Origin: Candidatus Hinthialibacteria bacterium OLB16 | GTDB taxonomy: Bacteria; Hinthialibacterota; Hinthialibacteria; OLB16 | NCBI GenBank assembly: GCA_001567115.1 | Contig: LMZT01000007.1 | Span: 1 to 40,139, forward strand | Length of the DNA: 40,139 nucleotides | Direction: 5' to 3' | Part shown: positions 32,110 through 40,139 of the stretch, in pieces | Layout of the letters: each line of letters begins with the position of its first letter | Position numbering within the stretch: the stretch's first letter is position 1 | Notes under the pieces: generated by a model | What the model was told of the DNA's origin: nothing | The model's input: only the letters and a program-made list of their open reading frames with translations | The model's database searches: none | Program-made: the position numbers and the translations under genes

Positions 32110-33840
32110 ATGAAACGGTTTCATGACAGGTTTTCAATAACATGTCGAATTGTTGTGTTTGCCCTCTGCTGGTCCGGCATGATCCTTTCTCCAGCGCTTG
32201 CGGATCCGACAGAAGATTTCAAGTTGAATTTCGAAAATCAGGGCGCTGATGGCGCCACCTCCCTGAAGGCATCCAAAGCGGCCATCGAACTCTTTTCGGA
32301 TTATATCGAGGCCGCGGTCGCTCAAAATGGCAACTTTACAATTCAGACCCGCATCGGCGATCCCGCTAACCCGCTGGATAACAACAAACACATCCTCTTC
32401 GGGCACCCCTTTCCCGGAAGCGGAGGAACCACGCTGCGTGTCGATGGCACGGATTATTCCAACTACGGCATCGAGGTCAACCAGATCGGCCAGCTGGTGA
32501 GCGGCCCATCGACATCGGGGGATATGAACCAGACAGTCTGGCAGGCAGGTGATATTCGGCTGACCCAGACCCTTCAGATTGTCGAGGGAAATTCCAGGCT
32601 CCGCGATACACTCCTGATGAAATATGAAATCCTGAATACGGGGGCTGTATCCCATGAGACAGGGCTTCGGATATTCCTCGACACCCAGCTGGGGGCCAAT
32701 GATGGAGCACCCTTTCAGGTTCCCGGCCTGGGTTTTGTGGTTAACGAGAGGGAAAGGCTTGGAGCGGATATTCCACAGTTCTTTCTGTCCTTCGACCAGC
32801 TCGCCAATCCGGCGATTCAAACCCAGGGGACACTGATCGGTGCGCCCTCAACCGTTCCGGACCGGGTTGTGTGGGGAAACTGGGGCCGCATGAATAACAC
32901 ACTGTTCGATTTCACTGTTGCACCACAGATGAGCCTGCTGGGAGACAGTGCAGTTGGGATATACTGGAATCCTGCGACTCTGGCTCCCGGAGCGACACGG
33001 ATATGTGCGAGCCAGTATGGCCTGGGATCCCTGCAGGTCACCGAGGGAGAGCTGGTGGTGGGGCTGGCCGGCCCGAACCGGTTGTCAGTTCTCAATGGCC
33101 AGTGGACACCCGACCCATTCTCGGTCATCGCGTTTGTCGGGAATCCACAATCCCCTCCAGCGCCTGGCTCCCCTGAGGATGTCATGGCCGAACTGATCCT
33201 GCCGGGCGGACTGGAACTTGCACCCGGCCAGAGTTCCACTGCCAACCTTGGACCGATACTGCCTGGGAACACACGGCAGACCCTCTGGATGGTGCATCCA
33301 ACCTCTCCGCAGGGGGGGAACTTCACATACGAGGTGCGTGTCACACGCAGCGGCCTTGACCCGGTTTCAGCCACACGATCCATTGAAATCCCCCCCCTCG
33401 GGGTCAGCCTGCATCCGGGTTTCGAAGATGGGGTGTTTATCGGAAAAGGGCTGGTTCAATCCTCCATCAGCCTTGCGGATATCGATGAGGATGGGCTGAA
33501 CGAGCTGGTGGTCGGCTCCCCGGATGGATCCCTCTATGGCTACAATGGCGATGGAACCCCGGTGATCGAGGGCGGGATATTGAACCCGGGAGCCTTGTTC
33601 ACCACACCGGGCAAAGCCTCGATCTATTCAACACCCACCACAGTCGACACTGACCTGGATGATCGTGTGGACCTCCTGTTTGGAACCGATGGGGGTGTTG
33701 TCTATCACCTCGAGCTGCTGTTGAGTTCCGATATCATTGATCCTGCCACAAAAACCATGAAGGCTGTTCCTGAGCTCTATTATCGTCCTTCTTCCCGGGA
33801 GACCCCGGCACAGGGAGAAGAAGACGATACCGGCGGTTGA
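32110..33840 (+). CDS. Secreted protein with C-terminal FG-GAP-like calcium-binding repeats
   Basis: A 576-residue exported protein. I chose the ATG at 32110 (GAGG 9 bases upstream) because it directly precedes a good signal peptide ending near LSPALA-DP; an in-frame ATG at 32065 is possible. The N-terminal two thirds, roughly residues 40-330, are beta-rich and unrecognised (QTLQIVEGNSRLRDTLLMKY, GLRIFLDTQLGAND). A beta-sandwich-like stretch follows to about 440. The C-terminus has two FG-GAP/VCBS-type repeats with acid loops DIDEDGLNELVVGSPDGS and DTDLDDRVDLLFGTDGG, which in known families bind calcium in a beta-propeller. Only about two blades are present, so the propeller is incomplete or shared. 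No sorting signal is seen. Confidence 0.7.
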   Translation: MKRFHDRFSITCRIVVFALCWSGMILSPALADPTEDFKLNFENQGADGATSLKASKAAIELFSDYIEAAVAQNGNFTIQTRIGDPANPLDNNKHILFGHPFPGSGGTTLRVDGTDYSNYGIEVNQIGQLVSGPSTSGDMNQTVWQAGDIRLTQTLQIVEGNSRLRDTLLMKYEILNTGAVSHETGLRIFLDTQLGANDGAPFQVPGLGFVVNERERLGADIPQFFLSFDQLANPAIQTQGTLIGAPSTVPDRVVWGNWGRMNNTLFDFTVAPQMSLLGDSAVGIYWNPATLAPGATRICASQYGLGSLQVTEGELVVGLAGPNRLSVLNGQWTPDPFSVIAFVGNPQSPPAPGSPEDVMAELILPGGLELAPGQSSTANLGPILPGNTRQTLWMVHPTSPQGGNFTYEVRVTRSGLDPVSATRSIEIPPLGVSLHPGFEDGVFIGKGLVQSSISLADIDEDGLNELVVGSPDGSLYGYNGDGTPVIEGGILNPGALFTTPGKASIYSTPTTVDTDLDDRVDLLFGTDGGVVYHLELLLSSDIIDPATKTMKAVPELYYRPSSRETPAQGEEDDTGG

Positions 33841-33854
33841 ATCCTTCATTTCGG

Positions 33855-33884
33855 TCAAAATCTGAGAAAAAAATCAAAATCTGA
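33855..33884 (+). repeat. Two TCAAAATCTGA direct repeats upstream of the alpha-2-macroglobulin gene
   Basis: TCAAAATCTGA occurs at 33855-33865 and 33874-33884, 19 bp start to start, in the 124-bp AT-rich gap before the alpha-2-macroglobulin gene. Possibly a regulator site; no clear promoter boxes accompany it. Confidence 0.4.
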
Positions 33885-33964
33885 AGTGACTCCGCCCTGT
33901 AAAGCAGGTACAATTGCCGTTGTCAAAAAATTTTCATGAATCCCTTGATCACAAGGAGGGTGTG

Positions 33965-36900
33965 ATGATCTCAGCAGCCAGATATTTCCTGTTGATGTCC
34001 TTGATTTTCATCAGCTGGGCAGACACAGCTCATACGAAATCTGCCACCACGGCAGACAAGGTTTCCAATGCCACCTACACCATTGTCGGGATCGAACCGG
34101 ATATCAATGAAGGCAAGGTCCTTATCCGTTTGACTCCAGGCATCAACCTTGGCATTAAAAATTTCGACAATGAAAACACAAGAGGAATCATTTCATTCTT
34201 TCCACCGGAAGATATTGACTGGTACCGATCCAGCATAGAGGAAGGCAATGTCATCAATTTGAAAGGGGAATTCACACCCGGTCAGACTTATCGGATAAAA
34301 ATTCCCTCAGAAAGCGCTCTCGTTCAGGATCGACAGTATGCCCCCAGCCTGAATGCGTTCACTATGCCGGATTATCCACCATCCATTGATTTTGCTTTGA
34401 AGAAGACCACCATTGAACGCGACAGCCGGCAGATGGTGCATGTAACACTTCGGAATGTGAAAGAAATTTTATTCGAGTCGGTCAAGGTTCCTCATTTTCT
34501 AGCTCTGTATGAGAAAGACATCTACCCGGTTACCGTGAATCAAAGAATCCGGCCGATGGAGGAAGCTTTTGTGAAAGTGTGGAAGCCTTTGCAGGGGGTG
34601 ATGGAATCGCGAGAAGAATTCAAACCCTTTGTCGATAAAATCCACTACCAGAGCCATCTGTTCTTCAACCCATCCCCGAAAAACAATACAGTGACATTCT
34701 CGATACCCCTGACCTTCCGTGAGGAGAAGGAAAAAGGCGCAGCTCTGCTGACACAGCTCAGCTCGAATGAAACAGCGATTGGCTGTCATAGCCCGTTGAG
34801 CCTGTTTCGAGTCACGAACCTCTGCCTTGCCGCCAAGTCTTCCCCCGCCGGGTTGATGGTGTGGAGCACAGAGATCGGCTCAGGCAAGCCGGTTGGTGGG
34901 GTCGATATCCTCGCCGCTGATCTGGACCACCGACTGTTTGTTCTTGGAAAAACCGACCAGCAGGGGGTGCTGCGGATTGAGAACAAGATCGTGATGGATT
35001 ATATCCAGGTTCTGCCGGAAGCCACTCAGGGCCGTACAGAGTTTAACATCAACCGTCTGGCCGGATTGGTGGGCAGCTGCCCGAACGACTGCACCAGCCT
35101 CGATCTGCGGTCTCCTGGAAAACCGGAAAAGCCATACTCTAATCCACCCACACTGGTGGATCTCAAAACCCATATTCCAATCCAGGGAACTGTTTTCACA
35201 GAACGCGGGGTCTACCGGCCTGGTGAAAAGATTTACTTCAAAGGGGCAATTCGAGAATACCGGGATCGAGCGACCCGCATTCCGGAAGGAGCGACCTGCA
35301 CAGTCAGGATCATTGATGCACTCGATCAGGAGATTTACAAGCGGGATTATGTTTTAAACGAATTCGGAACCTTTTCAGATGCGATTGCCCTGGAAAGCTT
35401 CGCGCCACTGGGTAAATACAGGATCCAATTGTTTATCGGAACCCTGGGGGATCGTGAATGTGTCGAAACAGAGGAATCTTACTACGGAGATGGGAAGGAT
35501 CGTTTCCTGGGCGGGATTTCTTTTCAGGTTCAGGAATTCCGTCCTCCCCGCCATAAAGTGGAATTGTCCTTCCGGGAGGAAACACGCACCTCCACCCAGT
35601 TTGTAAACCACAAAAAGGAAGAGCAGGTCCTGGTCTGTAAAATTGCTGGAAAGTATTTCGCAGGCGGCCCACTCAAGCATGGGCAGGTTCGTTGGACAGT
35701 CGGTGCATCCGGAGCAGATTTTCCACAGGCGGATTATCCGGATTACACCTTTGGTTACAGCATAAGTGGATTCGATTATAGATTTGATGGAATTATCGAA
35801 TCTGGGGAATCCATTTTGAATGAAAGCGGGGAGGTCGAATTCAGGCTTCCACTGGGCAGGGATATTCTGGCAGGAAAAGGGGGGTTGAAAGTCAGTGCGA
35901 CAGTAGTCGATTTTGATGGCATTGCAGCCACTTATACAGAAACCTTTCAGAAGAAGCCGCTGAATCTGATCGGGATCAACCTGGACAACAGTTCTCTTTA
36001 TTCTGGAGACACTTCAAGAGTTAAGGTCATCGTTCTTGATTCGCAAAAAAAACTGATCCCTGAGGGAGAGATTGAAGTCCGTGTGCTGAGTCACGACAGC
36101 ATCCACACACTCAAACGAAACGATGAGGGTTCAACATACTCCTCCTGGCAGACTGTGTGGCGAGGAGAATATACGAATCAGGCTCCCATCCGGAATGGAT
36201 CTGCCACCATCGAACTGGAGTTCAACAGCTCCGGCAGCTTTATGCTTGAATTCCTTTACCGGGATCCAGATGGAAACGAATCGATTTCCGGAGATGTTAT
36301 CTATATTGGTAGTTATGACGACAGATGGGAATATGGGGAAAGGAAAGATCAGGAAATTCCGGAAGGGGCCATCCAGCTGCTGGCGGACCAGAATGAATAT
36401 GCAGTCGGAGATGTCATGAAGCTCCGGATAAAAACAACTGAACCGGTAGCCTCCTGCCTGGTCACCATTGAACAGGGAAGCGTCCTCTCTTACTGCCTGG
36501 GTGAGGCCAATGGAAAACCGATCGAGATTCCGATCCGGGATGATTTTCGCCCGAATTTCCGTGTCTCGGTCATTGGGATTGTGCCAAGGGGAGAATTTCC
36601 GGCCTATCTCGGAGAATTTGATCGAGATGCACCCCGCATCGCGACAACGACCCGGCGTGTGAAAGTGCGGGAGCAGAAGGACACTATTGAAGTCGTCATC
36701 GCTCCAGGTGTGGACAAGCTGAAAAGCACCCCAGCCGCCAGTATGCCGATCGAGCTGCTGGTCAAAGATTCCCAGGGCAATGGAGTTGAGTCGGAAGTGG
36801 CACTGGCTGTGGTGGATGAAAGGGTGCTGGCTCTGACTGGTTTCAAGACGCCCATGCTGGATGATTTGCTTAAATATGAGCTGCCATTGACAGTTCTGAC

Positions 36901-39181
36901 TCACGACGGGCATCGCGAGATACTGCTCCAGACCCCCTTTGGAGACCTTCGTAATAACCCACTGACAGGTGGAGATGGCAGCCGGAGCCGTCCGGAAGGG
37001 GTTGCGAATCTGCAGATCCGGAAAAATTTCAACCCGGTCCCTTATTTCAATCCATCCATTCGCACCGGAGCAGATGGAAAAGCGACAGTGGACATCTCTT
37101 TTTCGGACACAATGACAACCTATCGAATCTATGCGGTTGCATGTGACAAATCCTCGCGATTTGCTTCAGCAGAGAAAGCCTGCCTGGTAAATCGTGAGTT
37201 TTATATCGAGCCGGGGATTCCCCGCTTTCTGAACCGGGGTGATGAGATCGATTTCCAGGTTGCGGCATTTAATAAAACCGATCAGGCCGGAACCATCGTT
37301 TTTTCGGTCACCGGCCCGGCTGAACTCGAGCTCAGCACACCCTCACGCTCCTATGCGGCCAAAGCTCAGGATCGAACCTTGCTGCCAGTCAAAGCCAGAG
37401 CGCTGGGAGTCAGCCAGTCCCCCCTTCTGTTCAAGGCCGCTTTGTCGGATATGCAGGATGCCGTTCAGATGGATCTGCCGGTTCAGTCCGGGCTGCCGCT
37501 GCAAAGAGATGTTCAATATGCCAGATTTCAAGGGAAAAAAGTCCTGGATTACCATTTCCCATTCGATGTTTCCCAGCTGAGCCAGGTCAATCTGTCACGA
37601 AAAGACCTTTCAGTTCGATTGACCCTGTCGAGTTCTCCATTCCTGAGGCTCTCAGGCGGATTGCGATACCTTCTCACCTATCCTTATGGATGTGCCGAAC
37701 AGACCAGCTCCGGAATTATCCCTCTGGCCAGCCTGCGCGCTTTGATTGTGGATGGTTTGCTGCCTGGAATTTCGCTGGATGAGACCGATGAATTTCTGAA
37801 AAAAGGCATCGACCATTTATTCAGCATGCAGACCGACAGAGGTGGATTTGCTTACTGGCCGGGGCAGATGATGACCTCATTTGAGGCAAGCCTGTATGCC
37901 ATGACTGCCCTGGTCATGGCTAAACAGGCTGGTTTCGCGGTGAATGCGGTCAATCTGGATCGTGGTTTGAGTTATCTGATGAACCAGGTTTCATTTTCAG
38001 AAAATACTGAAGAAGAAGAAGATGAAGATGAAGATGATAATGATGATGATCATGATGATGAAAAAGGTCAGGGTATTTACAGGGCATTGTATATCCTTGC
38101 CCTCGAAGGAAAATTAACCTGGCAGATTTTCGATAAATGGTGGAGCAACCTCGACGACGAGTCGCTGCATTCGGAAAGCCGTCTGTTTGCCATCCTCGCA
38201 GCTCACCATGCAAAACTTCGTTCAAAGGAAGAACTGGCCGAGCGTACCTTAGGCGAATTGATGTTTGTCAAGATGAAGAAAGAGAAAAAGGCCGAAATTG
38301 CAGACCTTGAATTTGCCCCACTGATGCGGGGCGAGGCAGTCGAGCTTCTGGCCTGCACACAGATTTTCGGAACCACAAGCGACATTCACTCTGAGTCCGT
38401 GGCAGCCAGCCTCATTTCCCAGATGAAATCCGATGGCAGATGGACATCGACCAGCGATACCGGATGGGTGCTGTATGCCCTTGGAAAATATTACATGGGC
38501 ATGAAGCTGTCCGACCAGCCGATTCAGGGGAAGATTCTTCAGGCCGGCCTGGCCGATCGAACCTTTTCACTGGAGGCGCAAGCTTCAGCCAGCTTTGAAC
38601 TGGATGCCAGGGAGTTCCTGAAGAATCCAAAAGTGGAGATTCAGACCGATTCAAACGCAACCACCCTGGCTGAGCTGGCGCTTGTCTATCCACGCATGGA
38701 TTTCAGCCGAGAGGGAGCCTCGCAGGGTATTGCGCTGTCCAAGCAGATCGAGAATACCGCCGGGACTGAGGACATCCATCTCGGGGATGTCCTCAAGGTG
38801 ACGCTGATCCTGGAAATCCCCACCACCCGGATACGTCAGATTGCGCTGGATGACCCCCTGCCGGCAGGGATGACAGCCATCAATTCAGCGCTGGCCATCG
38901 ATGATACAGGGGTCTCCAAGAGCGAGCATGGTGAGGAATATTACCAGTACTGGGATCCGGATGGATTCTACCGTCTCATGCCGACCCATTATGAGTTTCG
39001 GGATGACCGTGTGCTTGTTTTCCGGGATTCGCTCTGGAAAGGGGCCTATCGTTATACCTACTATGCACGGGCGGTGTGTGCTGGAAAGTTTCGCATGCCT
39101 GCAACCCGGGTTCAGATGATGTATGATCCGGAGGTATTCGCATACACAGCCGAATCCGAGATTGTCATCAAACCTCGTTAA
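33965..39181 (+). CDS. Bacterial alpha-2-macroglobulin with intact thioester motif
   Basis: A 1738-residue exported protease-trap-type protein. The ATG at 33965 has AAGGAGG 5-6 bases upstream and begins a signal peptide (MISAARYFLLMSLIFISWAD). There is no lipobox cysteine, unlike the lipoprotein form in E. coli. Several macroglobulin beta domains follow; the segment ERGVYRPGEKIYFKGAIR (about 415-435) is the typical A2M repeat, and LRIKTTEPVASCLVTIEQG lies near 820. The A2M core follows (ALAVVDERVLALTG, NPVPYFNPSIRTGADGKATVDISFSDTMTTYRIYAVA, cited in parts). The thioester domain has YGCAEQ with Cys1243 and Gln1246. A run of 18 acidic residues (1349-1366) sits inside that domain. Composition looks more AT-rich than the neighbours. 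The usual partner, penicillin-binding protein 1C, is not in the window. Confidence 0.93.
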   Translation: MISAARYFLLMSLIFISWADTAHTKSATTADKVSNATYTIVGIEPDINEGKVLIRLTPGINLGIKNFDNENTRGIISFFPPEDIDWYRSSIEEGNVINLKGEFTPGQTYRIKIPSESALVQDRQYAPSLNAFTMPDYPPSIDFALKKTTIERDSRQMVHVTLRNVKEILFESVKVPHFLALYEKDIYPVTVNQRIRPMEEAFVKVWKPLQGVMESREEFKPFVDKIHYQSHLFFNPSPKNNTVTFSIPLTFREEKEKGAALLTQLSSNETAIGCHSPLSLFRVTNLCLAAKSSPAGLMVWSTEIGSGKPVGGVDILAADLDHRLFVLGKTDQQGVLRIENKIVMDYIQVLPEATQGRTEFNINRLAGLVGSCPNDCTSLDLRSPGKPEKPYSNPPTLVDLKTHIPIQGTVFTERGVYRPGEKIYFKGAIREYRDRATRIPEGATCTVRIIDALDQEIYKRDYVLNEFGTFSDAIALESFAPLGKYRIQLFIGTLGDRECVETEESYYGDGKDRFLGGISFQVQEFRPPRHKVELSFREETRTSTQFVNHKKEEQVLVCKIAGKYFAGGPLKHGQVRWTVGASGADFPQADYPDYTFGYSISGFDYRFDGIIESGESILNESGEVEFRLPLGRDILAGKGGLKVSATVVDFDGIAATYTETFQKKPLNLIGINLDNSSLYSGDTSRVKVIVLDSQKKLIPEGEIEVRVLSHDSIHTLKRNDEGSTYSSWQTVWRGEYTNQAPIRNGSATIELEFNSSGSFMLEFLYRDPDGNESISGDVIYIGSYDDRWEYGERKDQEIPEGAIQLLADQNEYAVGDVMKLRIKTTEPVASCLVTIEQGSVLSYCLGEANGKPIEIPIRDDFRPNFRVSVIGIVPRGEFPAYLGEFDRDAPRIATTTRRVKVREQKDTIEVVIAPGVDKLKSTPAASMPIELLVKDSQGNGVESEVALAVVDERVLALTGFKTPMLDDLLKYELPLTVLTHDGHREILLQTPFGDLRNNPLTGGDGSRSRPEGVANLQIRKNFNPVPYFNPSIRTGADGKATVDISFSDTMTTYRIYAVACDKSSRFASAEKACLVNREFYIEPGIPRFLNRGDEIDFQVAAFNKTDQAGTIVFSVTGPAELELSTPSRSYAAKAQDRTLLPVKARALGVSQSPLLFKAALSDMQDAVQMDLPVQSGLPLQRDVQYARFQGKKVLDYHFPFDVSQLSQVNLSRKDLSVRLTLSSSPFLRLSGGLRYLLTYPYGCAEQTSSGIIPLASLRALIVDGLLPGISLDETDEFLKKGIDHLFSMQTDRGGFAYWPGQMMTSFEASLYAMTALVMAKQAGFAVNAVNLDRGLSYLMNQVSFSENTEEEEDEDEDDNDDDHDDEKGQGIYRALYILALEGKLTWQIFDKWWSNLDDESLHSESRLFAILAAHHAKLRSKEELAERTLGELMFVKMKKEKKAEIADLEFAPLMRGEAVELLACTQIFGTTSDIHSESVAASLISQMKSDGRWTSTSDTGWVLYALGKYYMGMKLSDQPIQGKILQAGLADRTFSLEAQASASFELDAREFLKNPKVEIQTDSNATTLAELALVYPRMDFSREGASQGIALSKQIENTAGTEDIHLGDVLKVTLILEIPTTRIRQIALDDPLPAGMTAINSALAIDDTGVSKSEHGEEYYQYWDPDGFYRLMPTHYEFRDDRVLVFRDSLWKGAYRYTYYARAVCAGKFRMPATRVQMMYDPEVFAYTAESEIVIKPR
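38009..38062 (+). repeat. GAA/GAT/GAC-type codon repeat inside the alpha-2-macroglobulin gene
   Basis: Eighteen consecutive codons for Glu, Asp, Asn or His (starting EEEEDEDEDD), made of simple GAN triplets, in the thioester domain. It resembles a microsatellite that has expanded in frame. The charged loop could bind calcium or act as a flexible insert. Confidence 0.8.
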
Positions 39182-39230
39182 AAGAGCTGAGGAAGGAAAG
39201 ACTGGGGAGGAGCCTCCCGAACACGACTTC

Positions 39231-39986
39231 ATGCCGCGTAAACTCCTGGTGGTGCTCCCCAGCTACAACGAAGAAATTGCGCTTTCGAGGCTGTTCCCTC
39301 AGTTCGAGCAGCTGGCGGAAAGACTTGAGGAAAACCTTCAGCTGCTGGTTGTCGATGATGGAAGCCGTGATGGAACCAGTGCTGTTGCGCAGGGGTGGAG
39401 AGGGTCTATTCCTGTTGAAGTACACCAATTCCCGGAGAACCGTGGATATGGCGCTGCGCTCGAGGCCGGGGTGAGCCAGGCCGCCAGGCAGCTTTCAGCA
39501 GAGGATCTGATCGCCACCATGGATGCGGATGACACGCACCCTCCATCCTACCTGCAGGGTATGGTTCAGATGCTGGATGAACAGGAGATGGATGTTGTCA
39601 TTGCTTCGAGGTTTGCGCCGGGAGCACGGGAAGAGGGAGTTCCCTGGCATCGGATGCTGCTCTCACGAGGAGCCAGCTGGTTTTACAGATCCGCCTTTGA
39701 TCTGCCGCAGGTCCGTGATTACTCCTGTGGCTACCGCCTTTTCAAAGCGGGATTGATTCAAAAATCTCTGCAGCAACATCAGTCCCTGAATCTCGGGGCG
39801 GGTTTTTATGCAACTGGTGAGCTTTTATTGAGGTTGCGGCAGCAGACTGTGAAGTTCGCGGAGGTTCCTTTCGAGCTGCATTACGAGCGCAAGCCGACTG
39901 CCAGCAAGATGCCGAAGATTGCGACAGTGCTCGGGACTTTGCGTTTTCTGCATCGTGTGCGGAAGCAGGTCAAGAAGCACAGATAG
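39231..39986 (+). CDS. Family 2 glycosyltransferase (dolichol-phosphate mannosyltransferase-like)
   Basis: A 251-residue cytoplasmic or membrane-associated GT-A transferase. The N-terminal VVLPSYNEEIALSRL, the nucleotide-sugar site LLVVDDGSRDGT (about 38-49), NRGYGAALEAG (about 68-78) and the metal-binding DxD in TMDADDTHPP (about 98) are all characteristic. SCGYRLFKAGLI follows, and there is no C-terminal membrane helix pair. It probably transfers a sugar to a polyprenyl phosphate, but donor and acceptor are unknown. I chose the ATG at 39231, 49 bp after the alpha-2-macroglobulin stop; no strong ribosome site is visible. An upstream in-frame ATG at 39123 would overlap the previous gene and is rejected. 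Confidence 0.9.
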   Translation: MPRKLLVVLPSYNEEIALSRLFPQFEQLAERLEENLQLLVVDDGSRDGTSAVAQGWRGSIPVEVHQFPENRGYGAALEAGVSQAARQLSAEDLIATMDADDTHPPSYLQGMVQMLDEQEMDVVIASRFAPGAREEGVPWHRMLLSRGASWFYRSAFDLPQVRDYSCGYRLFKAGLIQKSLQQHQSLNLGAGFYATGELLLRLRQQTVKFAEVPFELHYERKPTASKMPKIATVLGTLRFLHRVRKQVKKHR

Positions 39987-40051
39987 CGAAGGGGGAGTAG
40001 GCCGGGGATGTGGGGGAGTGAGCCGGCGATGAAGGGCACCAAGGGATTTTC

Positions 40052-40071
40052 GGGCGCCATGAATGTCGCCC
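40052..40071. repeat. Imperfect GGGCG...CGCCC palindrome, possible dispersed repeat
   Basis: GGGCGCCATGAATGTCGCCC reads the same on both strands at 16 of 20 positions. It sits in the 150-bp non-coding end of the window, where I see no gene. The flanking CCTAC on the right makes a GTAGGGGCG-type sequence on the other strand, like small dispersed repeats in many environmental genomes. Confidence 0.5.
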
Positions 40072-40139
40072 CTACACCAGGCTCTTTCCACCCCCTTTGC
40101 CAGTGGGCCATGGGGTTGCGTAATCCCCGCTCCCTTTCA

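Noticed and set aside
1-40139. CRISPR arrays, insertion sequences, prophage or integrase genes
   Set aside because: I see no regularly spaced long repeats, no transposase or integrase motifs and no tRNA-associated attachment duplication next to tRNA-Ser.

Overview
The window is chromosomal DNA from an apparently uncultured, diderm (Gram-negative type) bacterium with a moderately GC-rich genome. Three things support this. MurE carries the DNPR motif of meso-diaminopimelate-adding enzymes. There is a probable outer-membrane beta-barrel and a thioester alpha-2-macroglobulin of the kind found in diderm envelopes. FtsZ and FtsA are present, which argues against most Planctomycetes and Chlamydiae. 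I cannot assign a phylum from sequence alone.

Left part (1-16200, minus strand): a nearly complete division and cell wall (dcw) cluster. In transcription order it is mraZ, rsmH, ftsL, ftsI, murE, murF, a 42-codon unknown gene, mraY, murD, ftsW, murG, murC, ftsQ, ftsA, a 27-codon unknown gene, ftsZ (cut by the window edge). Many junctions overlap by ATGA or are separated by a few bases, so this is probably one long operon. It starts from a TTGACA promoter with TGGGN repeats at 10-bp period (MraZ-box-like) in the leader. murB and ddl are absent from their frequent place between murC and ftsQ. rsmH is split by an apparent one-base deletion. The two larger gaps (mraZ-rsmH, rsmH-ftsL) share a G-rich stem-loop element.

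Middle (16200-28100): a 492-bp divergent control region, then smc (plus strand) with its own promoter, tRNA-Ser(CGA), a secreted SUMF1-fold protein without the formylglycine-enzyme cysteines, an MFS organic-anion-type transporter, convergent aspS with a strong intrinsic terminator, a translationally coupled cupin/medium-chain dehydrogenase pair, and a convergent D-2-hydroxyacid dehydrogenase. The last three plus the MFS gene suggest sugar-acid or hydroxy-acid metabolism, but no substrate can be named.

Right part (28379-39986, plus strand): a co-directional envelope block: probable outer-membrane beta-barrel, CHASE2-class III adenylate/guanylate cyclase, secreted protein with FG-GAP-like calcium-binding repeats, a 1738-residue alpha-2-macroglobulin with intact thioester motif, and a GT2 glycosyltransferase. 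The first two genes are 21 bp apart. This block, and the two unrecognised microgenes inside the dcw operon, are the most likely places for undescribed biology.
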